This document shows, one piece after another, positions 12,801 through 24,900 of a stretch of 64,000 nucleotides of DNA. Source of the stretch: Chrysoporthe austroafricana (Eukaryota > Ascomycota > Sordariomycetes > Diaporthales > Cryphonectriaceae). The stretch covers positions 503,583 through 567,582 of the forward strand of contig JYIP02000002.1 in the NCBI GenBank assembly GCA_001051155.2, read 5' to 3'. The first letter of the stretch is position 1; each line of letters starts with the position of its first letter. The notes under the pieces were generated by a model. The model ran no database searches, was not told the origin of the DNA, and worked only from the letters and a program-made list of their open reading frames with translations. Made by a program: the position numbers and the translations under genes.

Positions 12801-13815
12801 AACCTCTGACACTGTTTCGAGTCGATCAACACTCTCACCTCGTAGCTGCCGTGCTGTTTCTCAGGCATGATATTGACTGCGGCAATGCGGGGCCATACCT
12901 TATTCCATTGGGAAGACTATCTATGATGACCTCATATCGTGAATTGGAGATCAGTTGGCCAGGATGCCATGACAGAAGAGAGACACATGCCCCGTTCCGC
13001 TGTGAAGATGTTCAGACCCTTGAATAGGCAGCGAAGAGTCTGTCTCCTTCTAGGCCTGCCACGTACAACACACACTTGCCGAGAGCCTCCGGATGAAGTG
13101 ATGGCTAAATGGTCCAGATCCCAGGAGATATTTCCAAGGCGCAACTGAGCTCACGACATGCTGCCAGAAGTCACTACCTAGGTAGTTCTCGGGAAGAAGG
13201 GCGCTCCGTACTACCCACTGAGACACCGCAACACGCAGCGGACAGGGCAGGGGAGTGGGTGGAGCTGTGGGGTCTGCCAGATCACTGCGGCTCCGGGTGG
13301 GCCGGCCAGGACGGGGGCGAAAATGGGAACATTGGATGTTTTATGTCACCCGTTTGGGAATCCCAGAAGAAAGGCTATGTGTCGAGAGAATGAAGGCGGT
13401 TGGGAACTTTTGAATGACACAGACTGTATTACCTGAACTGTTAGGTGCACTGGAATGCAGCAAGGGCCCCGTCGGTTGCTTACATAAGACTGCGGTAAGT
13501 TGTTATCGCGCGTTGCCTTGGCAGCGAATCAATAATGACGTTGGAAACAGTACGTACAGTACGTACCGTGCCAGCCACGTTCAAACCTAATCGAGTCGAG
13601 CCTGAGATGGAATGCGGATTCTGCGAGCACAGGACAAGCTACCCATCACATCACATCTCATCACGTCCTCTTCAACACTCTCCACCTAAGGACGCTCTGC
13701 TGCGTCAGATCCCGGTCCTTGAGCAACTGACTACAGCATTCGGAGGAAACACCCATCGCCAGTCCGAAGTTTAAACCTCCAGGGGGGCATCTGCTCCACT
13801 GAAACACACTTTGTC
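9850..13815. other. 4 kb region without recognisable genes
   Basis: This is the upstream region of the acidic nuclear protein gene (-) and of the kinesin gene (+). All ORFs are under 170 codons, overlap on both strands and show no domain. Near 10680-10760 and 13180-13190 there are short AGGTAC/CCTAGG-type palindromic motifs. A direct repeat of AGTACGTAC lies at 13548-13568. No transposase, reverse transcriptase or terminal repeats were seen. Confidence 0.55.
13548..13568. repeat. Direct repeat of palindromic AGTACGTAC upstream of the kinesin gene
   Basis: Two adjacent copies of a unit containing the palindrome GTACGTAC lie about 250 bp upstream of the kinesin start codon. They could be a regulator site or chance, and nothing else supports a function. 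Confidence 0.4.
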
Positions 13816-16717
13816 ATGATGGGTGACTCGTCTGTGGGCTCGAGCGCTCCCCACAAGTCGAACAGCCTCTTTCACGTCTATCTTCGCCTTCGGCCGCCTC
13901 CTGTGGCCCTGTCGTCCGACGAGCGGTTCATCATCGTCGAGCCCCCGGCAGCCGATGCTCCGTCGACAACACCCACCCACATCACCCTCAATCCCCCCAA
14001 CGACCGTCGACGCGCCATTGAGAAATTTGCTTTCACTCACATATTTGAGGAAGATGCCACCCAGCTCGACGTCTTTCACTGTACCAACGTCGTGGGCCTT
14101 GTCGAGGGTGTCCTCGCCCCACATGGCGGAGATGGTACAGGCGCCTTGCTGGCAACACTAGGAGTAACTGGGTCTGGAAAGGTGCTGTATCTGTATCATT
14201 CATCTCTCGCCGTCTCCAGTCTAGTTCCATGGATGGATATGCACATCAGCTATACTGACACATTCTAAACTACAGTCACACACGATACTGGGCTCTCGAT
14301 CACAGCGCGGCCTGACGCAGCTAGCCCTAGACCTCCTCTTCCGATCTATCGGGGAGAATCTCGCCTCCGATGTCACATCTGAAGCCTCCATCAAGTCCTC
14401 TGATGCGTCAGAGGCAAGTATATCCAACGCCTCAACCTTCATCGACGCCATCTACGGAGACCCTCCCGGGCAGGCCCATTCACCCTCCCGAGCACAGACT
14501 CCACAATTTGTACGAGCCCACGGTTTTTCTTCTGTTGTTGATATGCCTAGCTCGGATGCTCTATATCCTGAGCTCCCTCAGGTGCATGAGAAGTCCGGCT
14601 CCTACTTGTCTACCCCAAAGACTGTACGCGTTGTTCGCAGGGAAGACTACACCGTCTCCTCGCCATGTACGCCAGAACTGCTGTGTCGTGACCTGCCTGC
14701 CCTTTCCCATGGCAGCGCATATCCCATGACGAGCAGCCGCCAACCTCTACAAACGAAGGCTGGCAGTTTCAATAAACCCGACAGATCTCCTTTCAGGCAT
14801 TACATGAGCGTCACTGCTTCCGCGCAACAGAGAAAGAGATGTACTAAAACCTCCTTTTCGAAGGGCGACCAGATAGTGCCACCGACGTCACGCCGACACC
14901 TGACTCGGCCTCTTGCGCTGCCTCAGGTCCCGGACATCAGCACCGTCAACGTCCCCCGCGATCCTGCGGCTGAGTACGTCGTACTGATGTCGATGTACGA
15001 GGTCTACAACGACCGAATTTTTGATCTTCTCACGCCTCCAACCAGATCTTCTGCTACCAAGGAGCTTCGAAGACGACCGTTGTTATTTAAGCCGACTGAA
15101 TTGTCACCTGACCGAAAGGTAGTGGCCGGTCTTCGCAAGATTATGTGTTCAAACCTCAATCAGGCCATGATGGTGCTTGAGGCTGGCCTGCTCGAGCGAC
15201 GGGTTGCCGGCACTGTCAGCAACAGTGTCAGTTCGCGTAGCCACGGATTCTTCTGCATCGAAGTCATGAAGCGGAGGAGGTCGATCAGCAAGCGGCAACA
15301 GCATCCTTGGAGAGGCAGCACTCTCACCATCGTTGATCTCGCTGGTAGCGAGAGAGCTCGAGATGCGAAGACAGCAGGTGCCACACTTGCGGAGGCGGGT
15401 AAGATCAACGAGTCGCTGATGTATCTAGGTCAATGCCTGCAGATGCAGGGCGATGCCGGCGGTAACAACAAGGTATGCCTGGACTTTACCCCTTGGTCAT
15501 GAAAGGCGACTAACCATTTCGTGCAGCCGAGTGTTGTGCCGTTTCGACAGTGCAAGCTCACCGAGTTGCTATTCTCTAACTCGTTTCCATCCTCCTCGTC
15601 GCTCAGTCAGTCTCAGTCTGCCCGAGGTAACCCACAGAAAGCCGTGATGATTGTGACAGCGGACGCAAGCGGTGACTACAATGCAACATCCCAGATTCTT
15701 CGTTACAGCGCGCTGGCGCGGGAGGTCACGGTCCCTCGAATCCCCTCGATCTCTGAAACCATACTCCAGGCCAACAATGCGGTTTCCAATACATCAGGCC
15801 CAAGTTCCTGCGGCAGCTTGAGTCCGATTCTCTCTCCGGGTTTTACCATTCATCGACCGCCGTTCCTACCTCCCGGAACCACGGCGCAAAGTCCAACCGC
15901 ATCGCGAAGCTTTTCTCCCACGAGCACGACTTCTTCGGAAGATCGTGTCACGATGGAGCATGCCGCACTCGAGATTGCTCGACTATCCGAAGAGTCTAAG
16001 TATCTTCAAGAATCTTTGTCACGCGAGCAAGAAGCACGAGTTGCTGCTGAGGCGCATCTGCTCTCGATCGAGGATAAGATGTTAGAGCTCGAACAGGCGG
16101 TACGTGAGGACTGTGTTGCAGAATTCGAGCAGCGTCTTGCCGTAGAGCTCGCCCGATGGAAGGCAGGTATGCAGATGGCAATCGAGAGAGGCGAGGAACA
16201 CTGGGATAGGAAGATGGAAGTGTTTGAGAGAGGTCTAACGGCTCAGTCCGCCGAGCTCGAGACTGTCGGTGCCGCCGAGAATGACACATGCGACAACAAA
16301 GAAAACGTCCTCGCCGAGACGCTCGAGGAGGAGAATTCGAGACTGCGCCGCGAACTGGCAATCTTAAAGAGGGAGCTCGCTGGTCGGAGTCCTACCAAAC
16401 GAATGCCCCTAGCGGAGAGAGACGACTTCACAACTAGTGCTAATGGCAGCCCTCGATCGATATACTCGAGGCATGCGAGCCGAAACATGAACGACGAGAG
16501 CATACAAGGCGAAATACTGCACCGAAGGATAGAGAGCCTGACTTTGCACGCCGTTAACGAGGACCGAAAGCCTAGAAAGGGCAACAGAAGTGAAAACAGC
16601 AGCCGGGGCAACAGCAGCAGCCGGGCCGAGGGCACAGGGACACCCGCGAAGAGGATTAGGAAGCTAACAACAAGAAAGTGGGAGGGAGGGTTGGATGTGG
16701 ACGATGATCCCTTCTGA
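13816..16717 (+). CDS. Kinesin-6-like motor protein (N-terminal motor, large L6 insertion)
   Basis: Exons 13816-14181, 14276-15472 and 15527-16717 give 917 aa. Introns of 94 and 54 nt fall in phase 0, the first directly after the P-loop lysine. Motor signatures are in order: an RLRPPP start strand (residue ~22), P-loop GVTGSGK-SHT (116-125, where most kinesins have GQTGSGKTHT), MYEVYND (~362), switch I SSRSH (~441), switch II DLAGSER (~476), and a PFRQCKLTELL segment in exon 3. About 200 low-complexity residues lie between helix alpha2b and the MYEVYND strand, in the loop-6 position. A long loop-6 insertion is the hallmark of kinesin-6 (MKLP1/KIF20/Klp9), which works at the spindle midzone. 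A coiled coil spans about 660-780, and the C-terminus is basic. The start could also be the second Met. The subfamily call rests on the insertion and is less certain than the kinesin call. Confidence 0.85.
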
Positions 16718-18864
16718 GTGTCACGATGGTTATGACATCTTGCGGCCGAGGTCCATTTGTCTCTCGTTCTGCGCAGCTTTCTCACCTCTTCATTATATTA
16801 TATGGCCCGATATGAAGTATGAGGGACAGGCCTTGTCCACTATGACCTGTCATGACACACATTTGAGCAAGATTGAGCTTGGAAGAGGACGAAAGGAACA
16901 TTTGGAACAGTGCTCATAATAATGAATTTCCAGCACATGGAAGACCGGGGTTTCCTACTTTGGCTTAGAGTCCTCGGTGAAATGGACTGGATCAGCTGGT
17001 GGATGAGCTAAGTGATTGGTTGGCTGTACCTGATAATGATGATGGCGGATATATACCCAGTTTTGCTTTTCTGTTGTGATGTTCTACGAGAATATAAAGA
17101 TGTCTTTCCTCCGAGCAAGGGTTAAATTTCTCGTCGTGGCTTGATTGCATAGTCTCGATGCGTTGACGTGTCGCGCAGAGCCAGATTGCGGCGTCTGTCC
17201 GCCTCCCTCTGGATGGTGTTTCTTTTCCTAGGAATGGTAGGTATGATTCAATAATTGCGGGCAGATCTACTCAGGTACTACTAGTGTGTGCCACAGCTCC
17301 GTCAATCCGGCCCTGGTGTCTCGGCAAGGAGCAGCATCTTTGTGCTCACTCCGATCCTGGCTTCATCATTTCAGAGTGAAAGCCTCGACAGCGAATACAT
17401 CGAGGGCAACCTATGTACTTTTGCCAAGTCAAGCAGCACGATTCGTTTGCTCCACGCTCAAGAATACTTTCTGCCATCGTTCGAGCCCAGTTCATCCCCT
17501 CGAGAATCGGACCTCGAGGAGCTTTCAAAGTCGCTCAGCAGCTTCTGCCTGTTACTAGTCACGTTGCCAGTTGTCTGCAGCCTTGATCTGTTGCTGTCCT
17601 GCCAAGGCAACCTCAGATACTTTTTCCAGCCCCTCGCAAGACCATACTCTCGTAACATACCTCACAGGCGGCGCTTTTTGTCCTCGGTGAATGGCTAGTT
17701 GTCCCGAACATTTTCTATTGGGTCCTTCAACTTCTTTTCTATTGGAGAGAAGCAGCTAGCGCTGCGGCAGGTGACTGAGCATCCCAGCAATCCGGTTACC
17801 AGTCAGCGAAGCAAGACATGGCAGACAAGGGTCCCAGAAGGGAGACTACTCTGCCTACGTGCATTTGAAGTAACGCTGACGAGGGCGGCAGAAGGTACGT
17901 GTATGACTTCGAAGCCAGCTTCTGGCCCGGTGGCGTCCAGCCACGGCTTTCGGCGCATAGCGAGCTGGAATAGGCACGGCGACAGGGGCGCATATCACTC
18001 GGGTTGAGGCAACATGCTTCGAGAGATGTTCGCACAACTTACGACCCGAGATTCCTATTTCCGGCCTCATCAAATGGGACTCTCGCGCAAGGATGTACTG
18101 TACAACTCGTACTCGATGCGCGTGGCGTCCACGCCATTGTGCGGCAACGAGATATATCCTGGCTCGATATGCGAGATCGATTGCATGTTGCTTCTCTTGA
18201 CGTTAGCTGAAGAGATAGACGAGAACTTGGCATGGTGCGGTGGAGCCCTCAGAGATGTGAGACCCGCCATCTTGCTTGTCGCGGCTTCCGGCTCTAGGTT
18301 CCTATGCAGTGGACTTGTCATGCTGCATCCGGAGGATCCCTATTTGATCGTACTTTTGCCCACCCACCAAAGTTATCTGCTGGACTGGTCAGGTGTTTGT
18401 GGAATAGGCCTCACTCGCTCTCGCCTCACCTGGACTGTCATGCTTGTCCTTGTCTCAACTGCAACGCCACATTGCGTTGGAAGTCAATGTTTCGCCCACC
18501 ACCCTTCCCTCGTTCCAGGGTGGAGTCTCATACGAACAGTGCATAGCTGCCCGAATGTGCGCCATCTACACTTTTGGCGATCCTATTCTGGAAGGAGTCT
18601 TCGTTACTTTGCTTGACCACACAGGGAACCGATGTCCGTGAAGTGGATGAAGCTTGGAATGGAGGGGGCGGACGTTCGTCCCCGCCCCTGGGAAGAGTTC
18701 CAGGTAGGTAGCAAGCTCCTCAAACTTCTCCAAGGCATTGAGTAGGTCTTGGTATGTCTATAAAGACATAGCTGCCCAGCAGTTGTGCAACCCCAGCTCC
18801 GAAATGAGTTGAGCCTCGGGCAGGGTCTTGTCGCACTCAGAGCCTTTGTTACTTCGTTGTCATC
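16718..18864. other. Region upstream of the terpene synthase, possible decayed sequence
   Basis: No intact gene was found. Several ORFs of 60-200 codons overlap on both strands (for example plus-strand 18014-18616), with frame interruptions and no motif I recognise. The stretch 18444-18641 (+) reads like protein (SYEQCIAARMCAIYTFGDP), but I could not connect it to a gene. The region may hold remnants of former genes beside the terpene synthase. Confidence 0.4.
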
Positions 18865-20506
18865 ATGGGAACTGTATTGCCCCTTCTGCGCTGTTACACC
18901 CCTTCGTGCGCGGGTTTCCAGAGTGCGAACCCATGCGAAGATCTGGATCCAAACACAGCCCTCGCCCGGGAGCTCAAGGGCAAGAAGATACATGTCGACA
19001 TGACCAAAAGCTTTGACCGCTGGCCATCCGGGGCCCGACACCCGGACTATGAGCGTCTAGTGCGCGAGACTGACAGCATGCTCCAGAGGTAAGCTTGAGC
19101 CTTTTCCTGACCACTCCCTCCAGGATAATAAATTGACACCCGATATTGTAACAGAACTGTTCTAGACCCCACGCAGTGTGAGAAGTGCAAGAAGAGCAAT
19201 TTTGCCCTGTTCGCATGTCTGTATGTGCCTCTAACAACACCAGCAAGCACTGAAGGGAATGCTGAAGATCTTAGTTGGTGGCCGGATGCTAGCTGGGACG
19301 ATCTCTATAGTGCAACATTGTTTACTGTCTGCTTGTTCGTTTGGGACGATACTATCGACACCAACGAGCACTTTCTCGCATCTAACTTCGATAAGGCCAA
19401 CCTATGGCGTCAGCAGTCACTGGCTTACTTCAAATATCATCTGGGACTCTCAGAAAGGATCGAACCAGAGCGTCCAGATGAGATTTGTCTCTTATTCAAA
19501 GAATTCGGGGAGAGATTTTGCAGCAGATTTGGGGAAAGTACGACAGCCGCCAGAAGCATTGAGCTTGATCTCCTATACTAACAAGCTATTGTCAACTAGT
19601 ACAACGGCGGAGAATGCTCTCCAAGATTGAAAATTTTGTCGAGCACAATATGATGGAACAGGCTGAGCGCCTCGCTGGCCGCATCCCAAACTATGAGCGA
19701 TATATGCAAGTCCGCTTTGGCGTGACCGGTGTTCGCATGTTCTCTCTGCTTCTTGAGTAGGTTGGATCCATACAGTGAGACACGCAGCGTACCTGAAATT
19801 GACGGTTCAGGATCACCAACAAATCGGCACTGCCATCATGCATCATGGATTCATCCGAGATGGAAGCTATCATACATGAATGCAACTTCATCATCATAGT
19901 GTACGATACATCCCCTCGTCTGCAGACTCGTACGGACGCTAACGGCGTACTTCAGGGTCAACGACATCTTGTCCCTCAAGAAGGAGATCGTAAGTAACTT
20001 TTCTTCTTCTTCTTCTTCTTCTTCTTCTTCTTCTTCGCCTTCGCCTTCGCCTTCGCCTTTGCCTTCGCCGTCCTCGTCCTCGTCCTCGTCCCATTCTCGT
20101 GCTTTCCCCTTTTCCCAACAAATTTCCGTCGTATTTCTCGAGCACCGTCTAATGAGCGACAGGCCACAGGTTGCGTTGTGAACATCGTGCCTGTTCTGTT
20201 CAAGACAGGTGAATCTCTCGACAGTATCATCTCAGGCCTGATAGAGGAGATGCACGCTTCGAGAGATCGACTGGATAGTACAGCTGCAGAATTGGATTTC
20301 ATAACTCAACACGATACCCGACTCAATAAAGATGTAATGAAGTTTATCGAAGGGATCCGCGTCATGACAACTGGGACATTGGTATACTCGTAAGTCCTAA
20401 TAGCTATCGAGTCTTTTGAAATGCTAATTGTCACAGTGTTGAATCGCCGAGATATGGGATTCGGAAGTACCAGCAGCCTGATGGAACACTCAATATCGTT
20501 TTATAG
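18865..20506 (+). CDS. Class I terpene cyclase (sesquiterpene synthase type)
   Basis: It is predicted to ionise and cyclise a prenyl diphosphate, probably farnesyl diphosphate. Eight exons are 18865-19088, 19155-19220, 19275-19537, 19600-19756, 19811-19900, 19956-19989, 20163-20389 and 20437-20506, giving 376 aa, a normal size for single-domain fungal enzymes. Each junction keeps the frame and restores family sequence. The aspartate-rich motif is DDTID (121-125). The NSE/DTE motif is NDILSLKKE (~269-277), split from its preceding residues by an intron. The Arg-Tyr pair is in SPRY (~359-360), about 80 residues downstream. All metal and diphosphate ligands are therefore present, so the enzyme looks functional. 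The 54-nt second intron is in frame and open; removing it gives FACLWWPDAS, as in relatives. The start is tentative. No P450, transferase or regulator sits nearby. Confidence 0.88.
20001..20090. repeat. Compound pyrimidine microsatellite in a terpene synthase intron
   Basis: About twelve TTC units are followed by GCCTTC units and then GTCCTC units, all inside the 173-nt intron 19990-20162. This intron is two to three times longer than the gene's other introns. The tract sits between the donor and the branch region, and it may lengthen the polypyrimidine context or vary between strains. Confidence 0.9.
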
Positions 20507-21997
20507 TGAATGGTAGCTCACAAACAACCCACGTATGCCAATTCTATAAGTCTTAGATCTCCTAACTTTCTAAAGCATTTCTGCCGCCTACCTTGTTCAC
20601 CTGGCCCTCGTAACAAATCGTGCCGCTCTTAAGTCGTCCCTGATCGATGCGATTGTCGTCCCCTTGCGCTTCAATGGAAAGGAAGTTGGACAATGACACA
20701 TGGACTACTAAGTCTAGGATAACCAGGTTAGTGGACCTCCTCTCATCAGCAGTATGTGCGATTTATCCATTCTTTCCCATAGCATCATCGGAAGCATGAG
20801 TGAAGATGGGCTTTTGGATATTCCCATCCATTCTGGTAACAGTATTCTGTCTTGTTAGCAGAGCAGTGATCCTCATCCATGTTTTAAAGCCCTAATTGTC
20901 AAGAAGACCGTAGGATTAAACACGTCTGGAGGGTTGAAGCATGTATACCTCATGCTAGACTGCTCACAATACGGACAGCCCCCCCCCCCCCGAACTGAGA
21001 CCGCTCTTGCCTATTTTGCAGGCAAGTTTCATTATTACAGACCGAAGGAGTCATTTTGGCATAGGCATTGCCATATTTGTCTCTCAGTTCTGCATACTGT
21101 TCACTATGAGCGTAGCCAGATGCTTACGTTCTGAAGGTATCACGACCGCTCCACCACAGCCTCACAGTCGGAGACCTCGATAGAGCTCTCGCATACAGGC
21201 AGGTGATGCGGATAGAAAATAATACTTCTACTACATGGAGACAGCGCGTATGATGGAGATGCTCCGTGGGGCCCTCTACTGGACGTGCGAGTTGAAATGG
21301 TGTGCGAAGCTTCTGACATGATTCATTGAGACTGACGGCGACGCTCTGAATGCCGAACAGACCTGTGTCCAAAGACTGGTGTGCCATTCTTCAGAACTTC
21401 TGACGATCCTTCGAGAATGCTGAAGTGACTGATCTCTTCTCATCAGTGACAAGCCAATCATGAGCTAACAAAGTGGAATGCTATCGATGTGCGCTCCGGC
21501 CATGGTACTGGGAACAATTTCCAAGCTTGACAACGACGTGGAGGTCCTGTTAATGTGAAGGCTAATTATGCATTGAGTCATTAATTAGTCTTTCCTGTTC
21601 GTTGATCATGCGATCGGTCAAGCCTTAGCGGTCATGATCACACACACAAGTCTATGAGTAGGAAGTCTCCCATTACTGACTAGAGTAAAACACGCCTCGT
21701 GATGATAGTGACAAGGAGAAAGGGAAGAAAAAGAAACAAGGAAAGAAAAGAGCAGAAGTAGCCAGTCATATGTCGTACGTAACTCGGTAGTCGACTTTCT
21801 CAGCAGGTGAAAACACCAGGAGCTTGTGTGGTTGATGCCTTATTACATGCATATCCTATCGTATCATCACAGACCATTTTGTCCGAAGAAAAGGAAAATT
21901 CCCCAGGGGGAAGACAAAATACAAGTATGCACGTCTCGTGCCAACCAGCTTCTCATGGCCCATCATATCCGAACCACGCCAGAACCCCGGTAACTCT
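20507..21997. other. Convergent intergenic region
   Basis: This lies between the terpene synthase (+) and topoisomerase II (-), which converge. Only short ORFs are present, together with a run of ten C at about 20979-20988. No gene or motif was recognised, and none of the usual terpene tailoring enzymes is visible. Confidence 0.55.
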
Positions 21998-24900
21998 TCA
22001 GTCCGAGTCCATAGCATAGACATCTGACCCACCACCGCTACCAGCATCCGACATGTCCTCGTCCTCCGAGGGCAAGGCATAGCTCTTCTTTTTAGCTGCC
22101 GCAGCACGACCAGGACGGCCACTGGCGGCGCGGGCCCTTGGCTCCGGCGGGGAATCCTCCATATGGACATCGCCATCGTCCTCATCATCCTCACTGAAGT
22201 CAAATGCGTCCTTTTTGCCTTTACCGGCGGCCGCAGAAGATTTGTTCTTGGCGGCATAGGCCTTGGCGGCGGGGGACAGCTTCGTGGGCTTGGCATCGTC
22301 CTTGGATTTGGTGTTCTTCGAGCCGGCGGGACGACCACGACCCCTCTTTGCAGGTCCAGCGGAGACGACATTCAGAGGTGCCTTAGCCTGCTTGGCCTTG
22401 GCCTGGGCCTTGGACGTGGCTGCAACATCCTCGTCTTCAGACATCAGCTCGACGTCGGAGGATCTGGTAGGCTTCTGGGGAGAAGATTTGGCCAGCAACT
22501 CGTAATTGGTGTCATCAGGGCTGTCAATGTCGAAGTTCGTGCGGGGCTGCTTCGTTTTCAACTTGGGGATCGCGGCGTTGGCGTGCTCAGATCGCGACAT
22601 GGCAAATAGACTAAGTCTGCCATTAGTCGCGTCTGCGGCAGGCTCACCGATGCCCCGGACTAGGGCACCAACGTCTCCGATCATGTTTTCGCCATCACTC
22701 TCCGACTCCTCATCGGTGTCGAAAGCCCACTTCTTGGCTTTGGAGGCAGCTGCACGCTTGCTGCGGCCAGTGGTCGTCTTGGCTTCCTCAAGCTCGGGCT
22801 CGAACTCGTCCTCGGGTTCAGACTCCACTGGAGAGGGTTTCTTTGCAGTTGTTTTAGCCTTGGCCTTGGGCTTGCTCAGCGCAGCAAAATCCTCGTCCTC
22901 GTCTGAAAGATTCACCACGGGAGACGGTTTCTTCGCGGTTGCTGCCTTGGCCTTGTCCTTGGGCCTGCTTGGCACAGTAGAATCCTCATCATCATCTGAA
23001 AGATCCACCACGGGAGACGGCTTCTTCGCTGGGGCTGCCTTGGCCTTCCTGTTGCTCTTGCTTGGCGCGACGAAATCATCATCGTCGTCCTCAGATAAGT
23101 CCATCGGAGAAGGCTCCTTTGCGGGTGCCGCATTAGATTCGGCCTTAGGCTTGCTTACTGCGGCGAAATTGTCATCGTCGTCAGGTGTCTCTGCTGGAGA
23201 AGGCTTCTTCACAGGCGCCTTGGCAGGCTCCGGCTTTACCTCGGGTTCCTCGAGCGAGGCAAAGTCGTCCTCCTCATCTGTTAGGTCTAGAAGGATGGTA
23301 GGTTTCTTTGCACGGACCGGCTTGTCCTTGGGCGGCTCCCTCTTGAACGACTCCGTAGTGAATTCATCGTCATCAGAACCCGCTGCCCCATCAACGCCCA
23401 TGGTGGGGGGCTTCGACGCCTTGGAGAATTGTGATGCGAAGCGTTGTTGAGCGGTCGTCTTGACAGGAGGTTCCATAATTGTCTTCACAGTCCGCGCGGT
23501 CTTCATCATGTTGGACCGGGCCTTAGACTTGCTGCCTGGGTCATAATCGTCATCATCGGCTTTGGAGCGCTTGCCGCCCTTGCCAGCACCGATCTTCTTG
23601 GAGACACGACGTCCCATCTTTCTGATGTTGCTGCGAATCTCGTCATCCAGACGCATCTGGTTCTCCCATTCTTCGACAAAAGCATCGAGGTCTCTGCACC
23701 AGAGATCCTTCTCGTCGAGAGCTTCCAGTTCGTCCTTCTCAGCCTTTTTGTCGGCAATCTGTTTTTTTAACCGCTCGAGGCGTTCGAGGGTCAGAGAGTA
23801 GATTTGCATCTGAAAGCCGTCAGTTCGGTGATCATAAGGAATGGTGGAAACTGTGCCCATACCGAAAGAAGATAATCGTAGTCCCCAGCACCAGGGACGG
23901 TCGCATTCACTTCCTCATCGTCCCCATCTGCTTCGTCCTCTTGGTCCATCTCCTCATCAGTGTTCTTGACCTTCTTGCCTAGCTGCCCCTTGGGGAATGG
24001 CCTGTACTTCGCCGCGCGAAGTTCTTGCACCAGGATGGCCTTCTTCTTCTTGGAAACCACAATCTTGCCATTATTGATCTCCTCGATAAAGCGTGCCATG
24101 TTCTTCAGCTTCTGGTAGTCATCGTCAAGAACTTGGAGCCAGTGTGCCTAGAATGTGTCAGCGCCGCGCCATCGAGTTGAAGTGGGACCATGTGATAGAG
24201 ACATACCCTTCGTTCAGTGTATAAATTGAACCGATACAGGTAAAATTCTTCTAAGATCTGCTCCACGTTGTCGTACTTCCGAATCTGACCCCGTGGATCA
24301 AAAGCTACAAGATTCGTCGTGCCAACCGACTTGGTGAGCTTGAATTTCTCGAGCAACTCGTCGTCCTCGAGAGCCTTCTTTATGACTTTGTCATCAATTT
24401 GAATCTCGAAGTGAACATTGCGGTGGTCGTTGAATTCTTTGTAGTCCTTGATCCAGGAGAGGCCCTTGTCGCCTCGGATGATCTGCTCGAGTCTCGCTTT
24501 GAAGTCATCTGTCCATACACGGATGGGCAATTCAGTGACAAGGACTTCATTGGGCTTTTCCTGTCTGGCGATACCGTTGAATTTGTACCTGCCAGGGCCT
24601 TCTGGTTCAGCCTGGCCCTTCCAGCCTCGGAACCACGGTGTCATTGTCTCGAAGGCAGCTTCCTCAGAAGAGCCATCGAGACGACCCATGCGCCTCTTCA
24701 GGTTCTTAATGATGTCCATGGGATGGTAATTCGGAATTGAAGTGCTCCAACCGGTTCCGATACCATCAGCGCCGTTGCAGAGGACCATTGGGAGGACTGG
24801 GGCGTACACTCTCGGCTCAATTTGCTTGCCATCCTCGAACTGGGCTTCGAGAACTGGCTCGTCAAGAGCAGAGAACACCCGCCGGGCGAAGGGAGACAGA

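Noticed and set aside
17880..18320. Minus-strand scraps resembling cytochrome P450 I-helix and K-helix regions
   Set aside because: The match needs several frame changes, no heme-binding cysteine motif follows at the expected distance, and the residues that agree are few. Kept only as a weak finding, not as a gene.
19939..20302. ORFs with long Lys or Arg runs on the minus strand
   Set aside because: They are translations of the TTC/GCCTTC microsatellite inside the terpene synthase intron.
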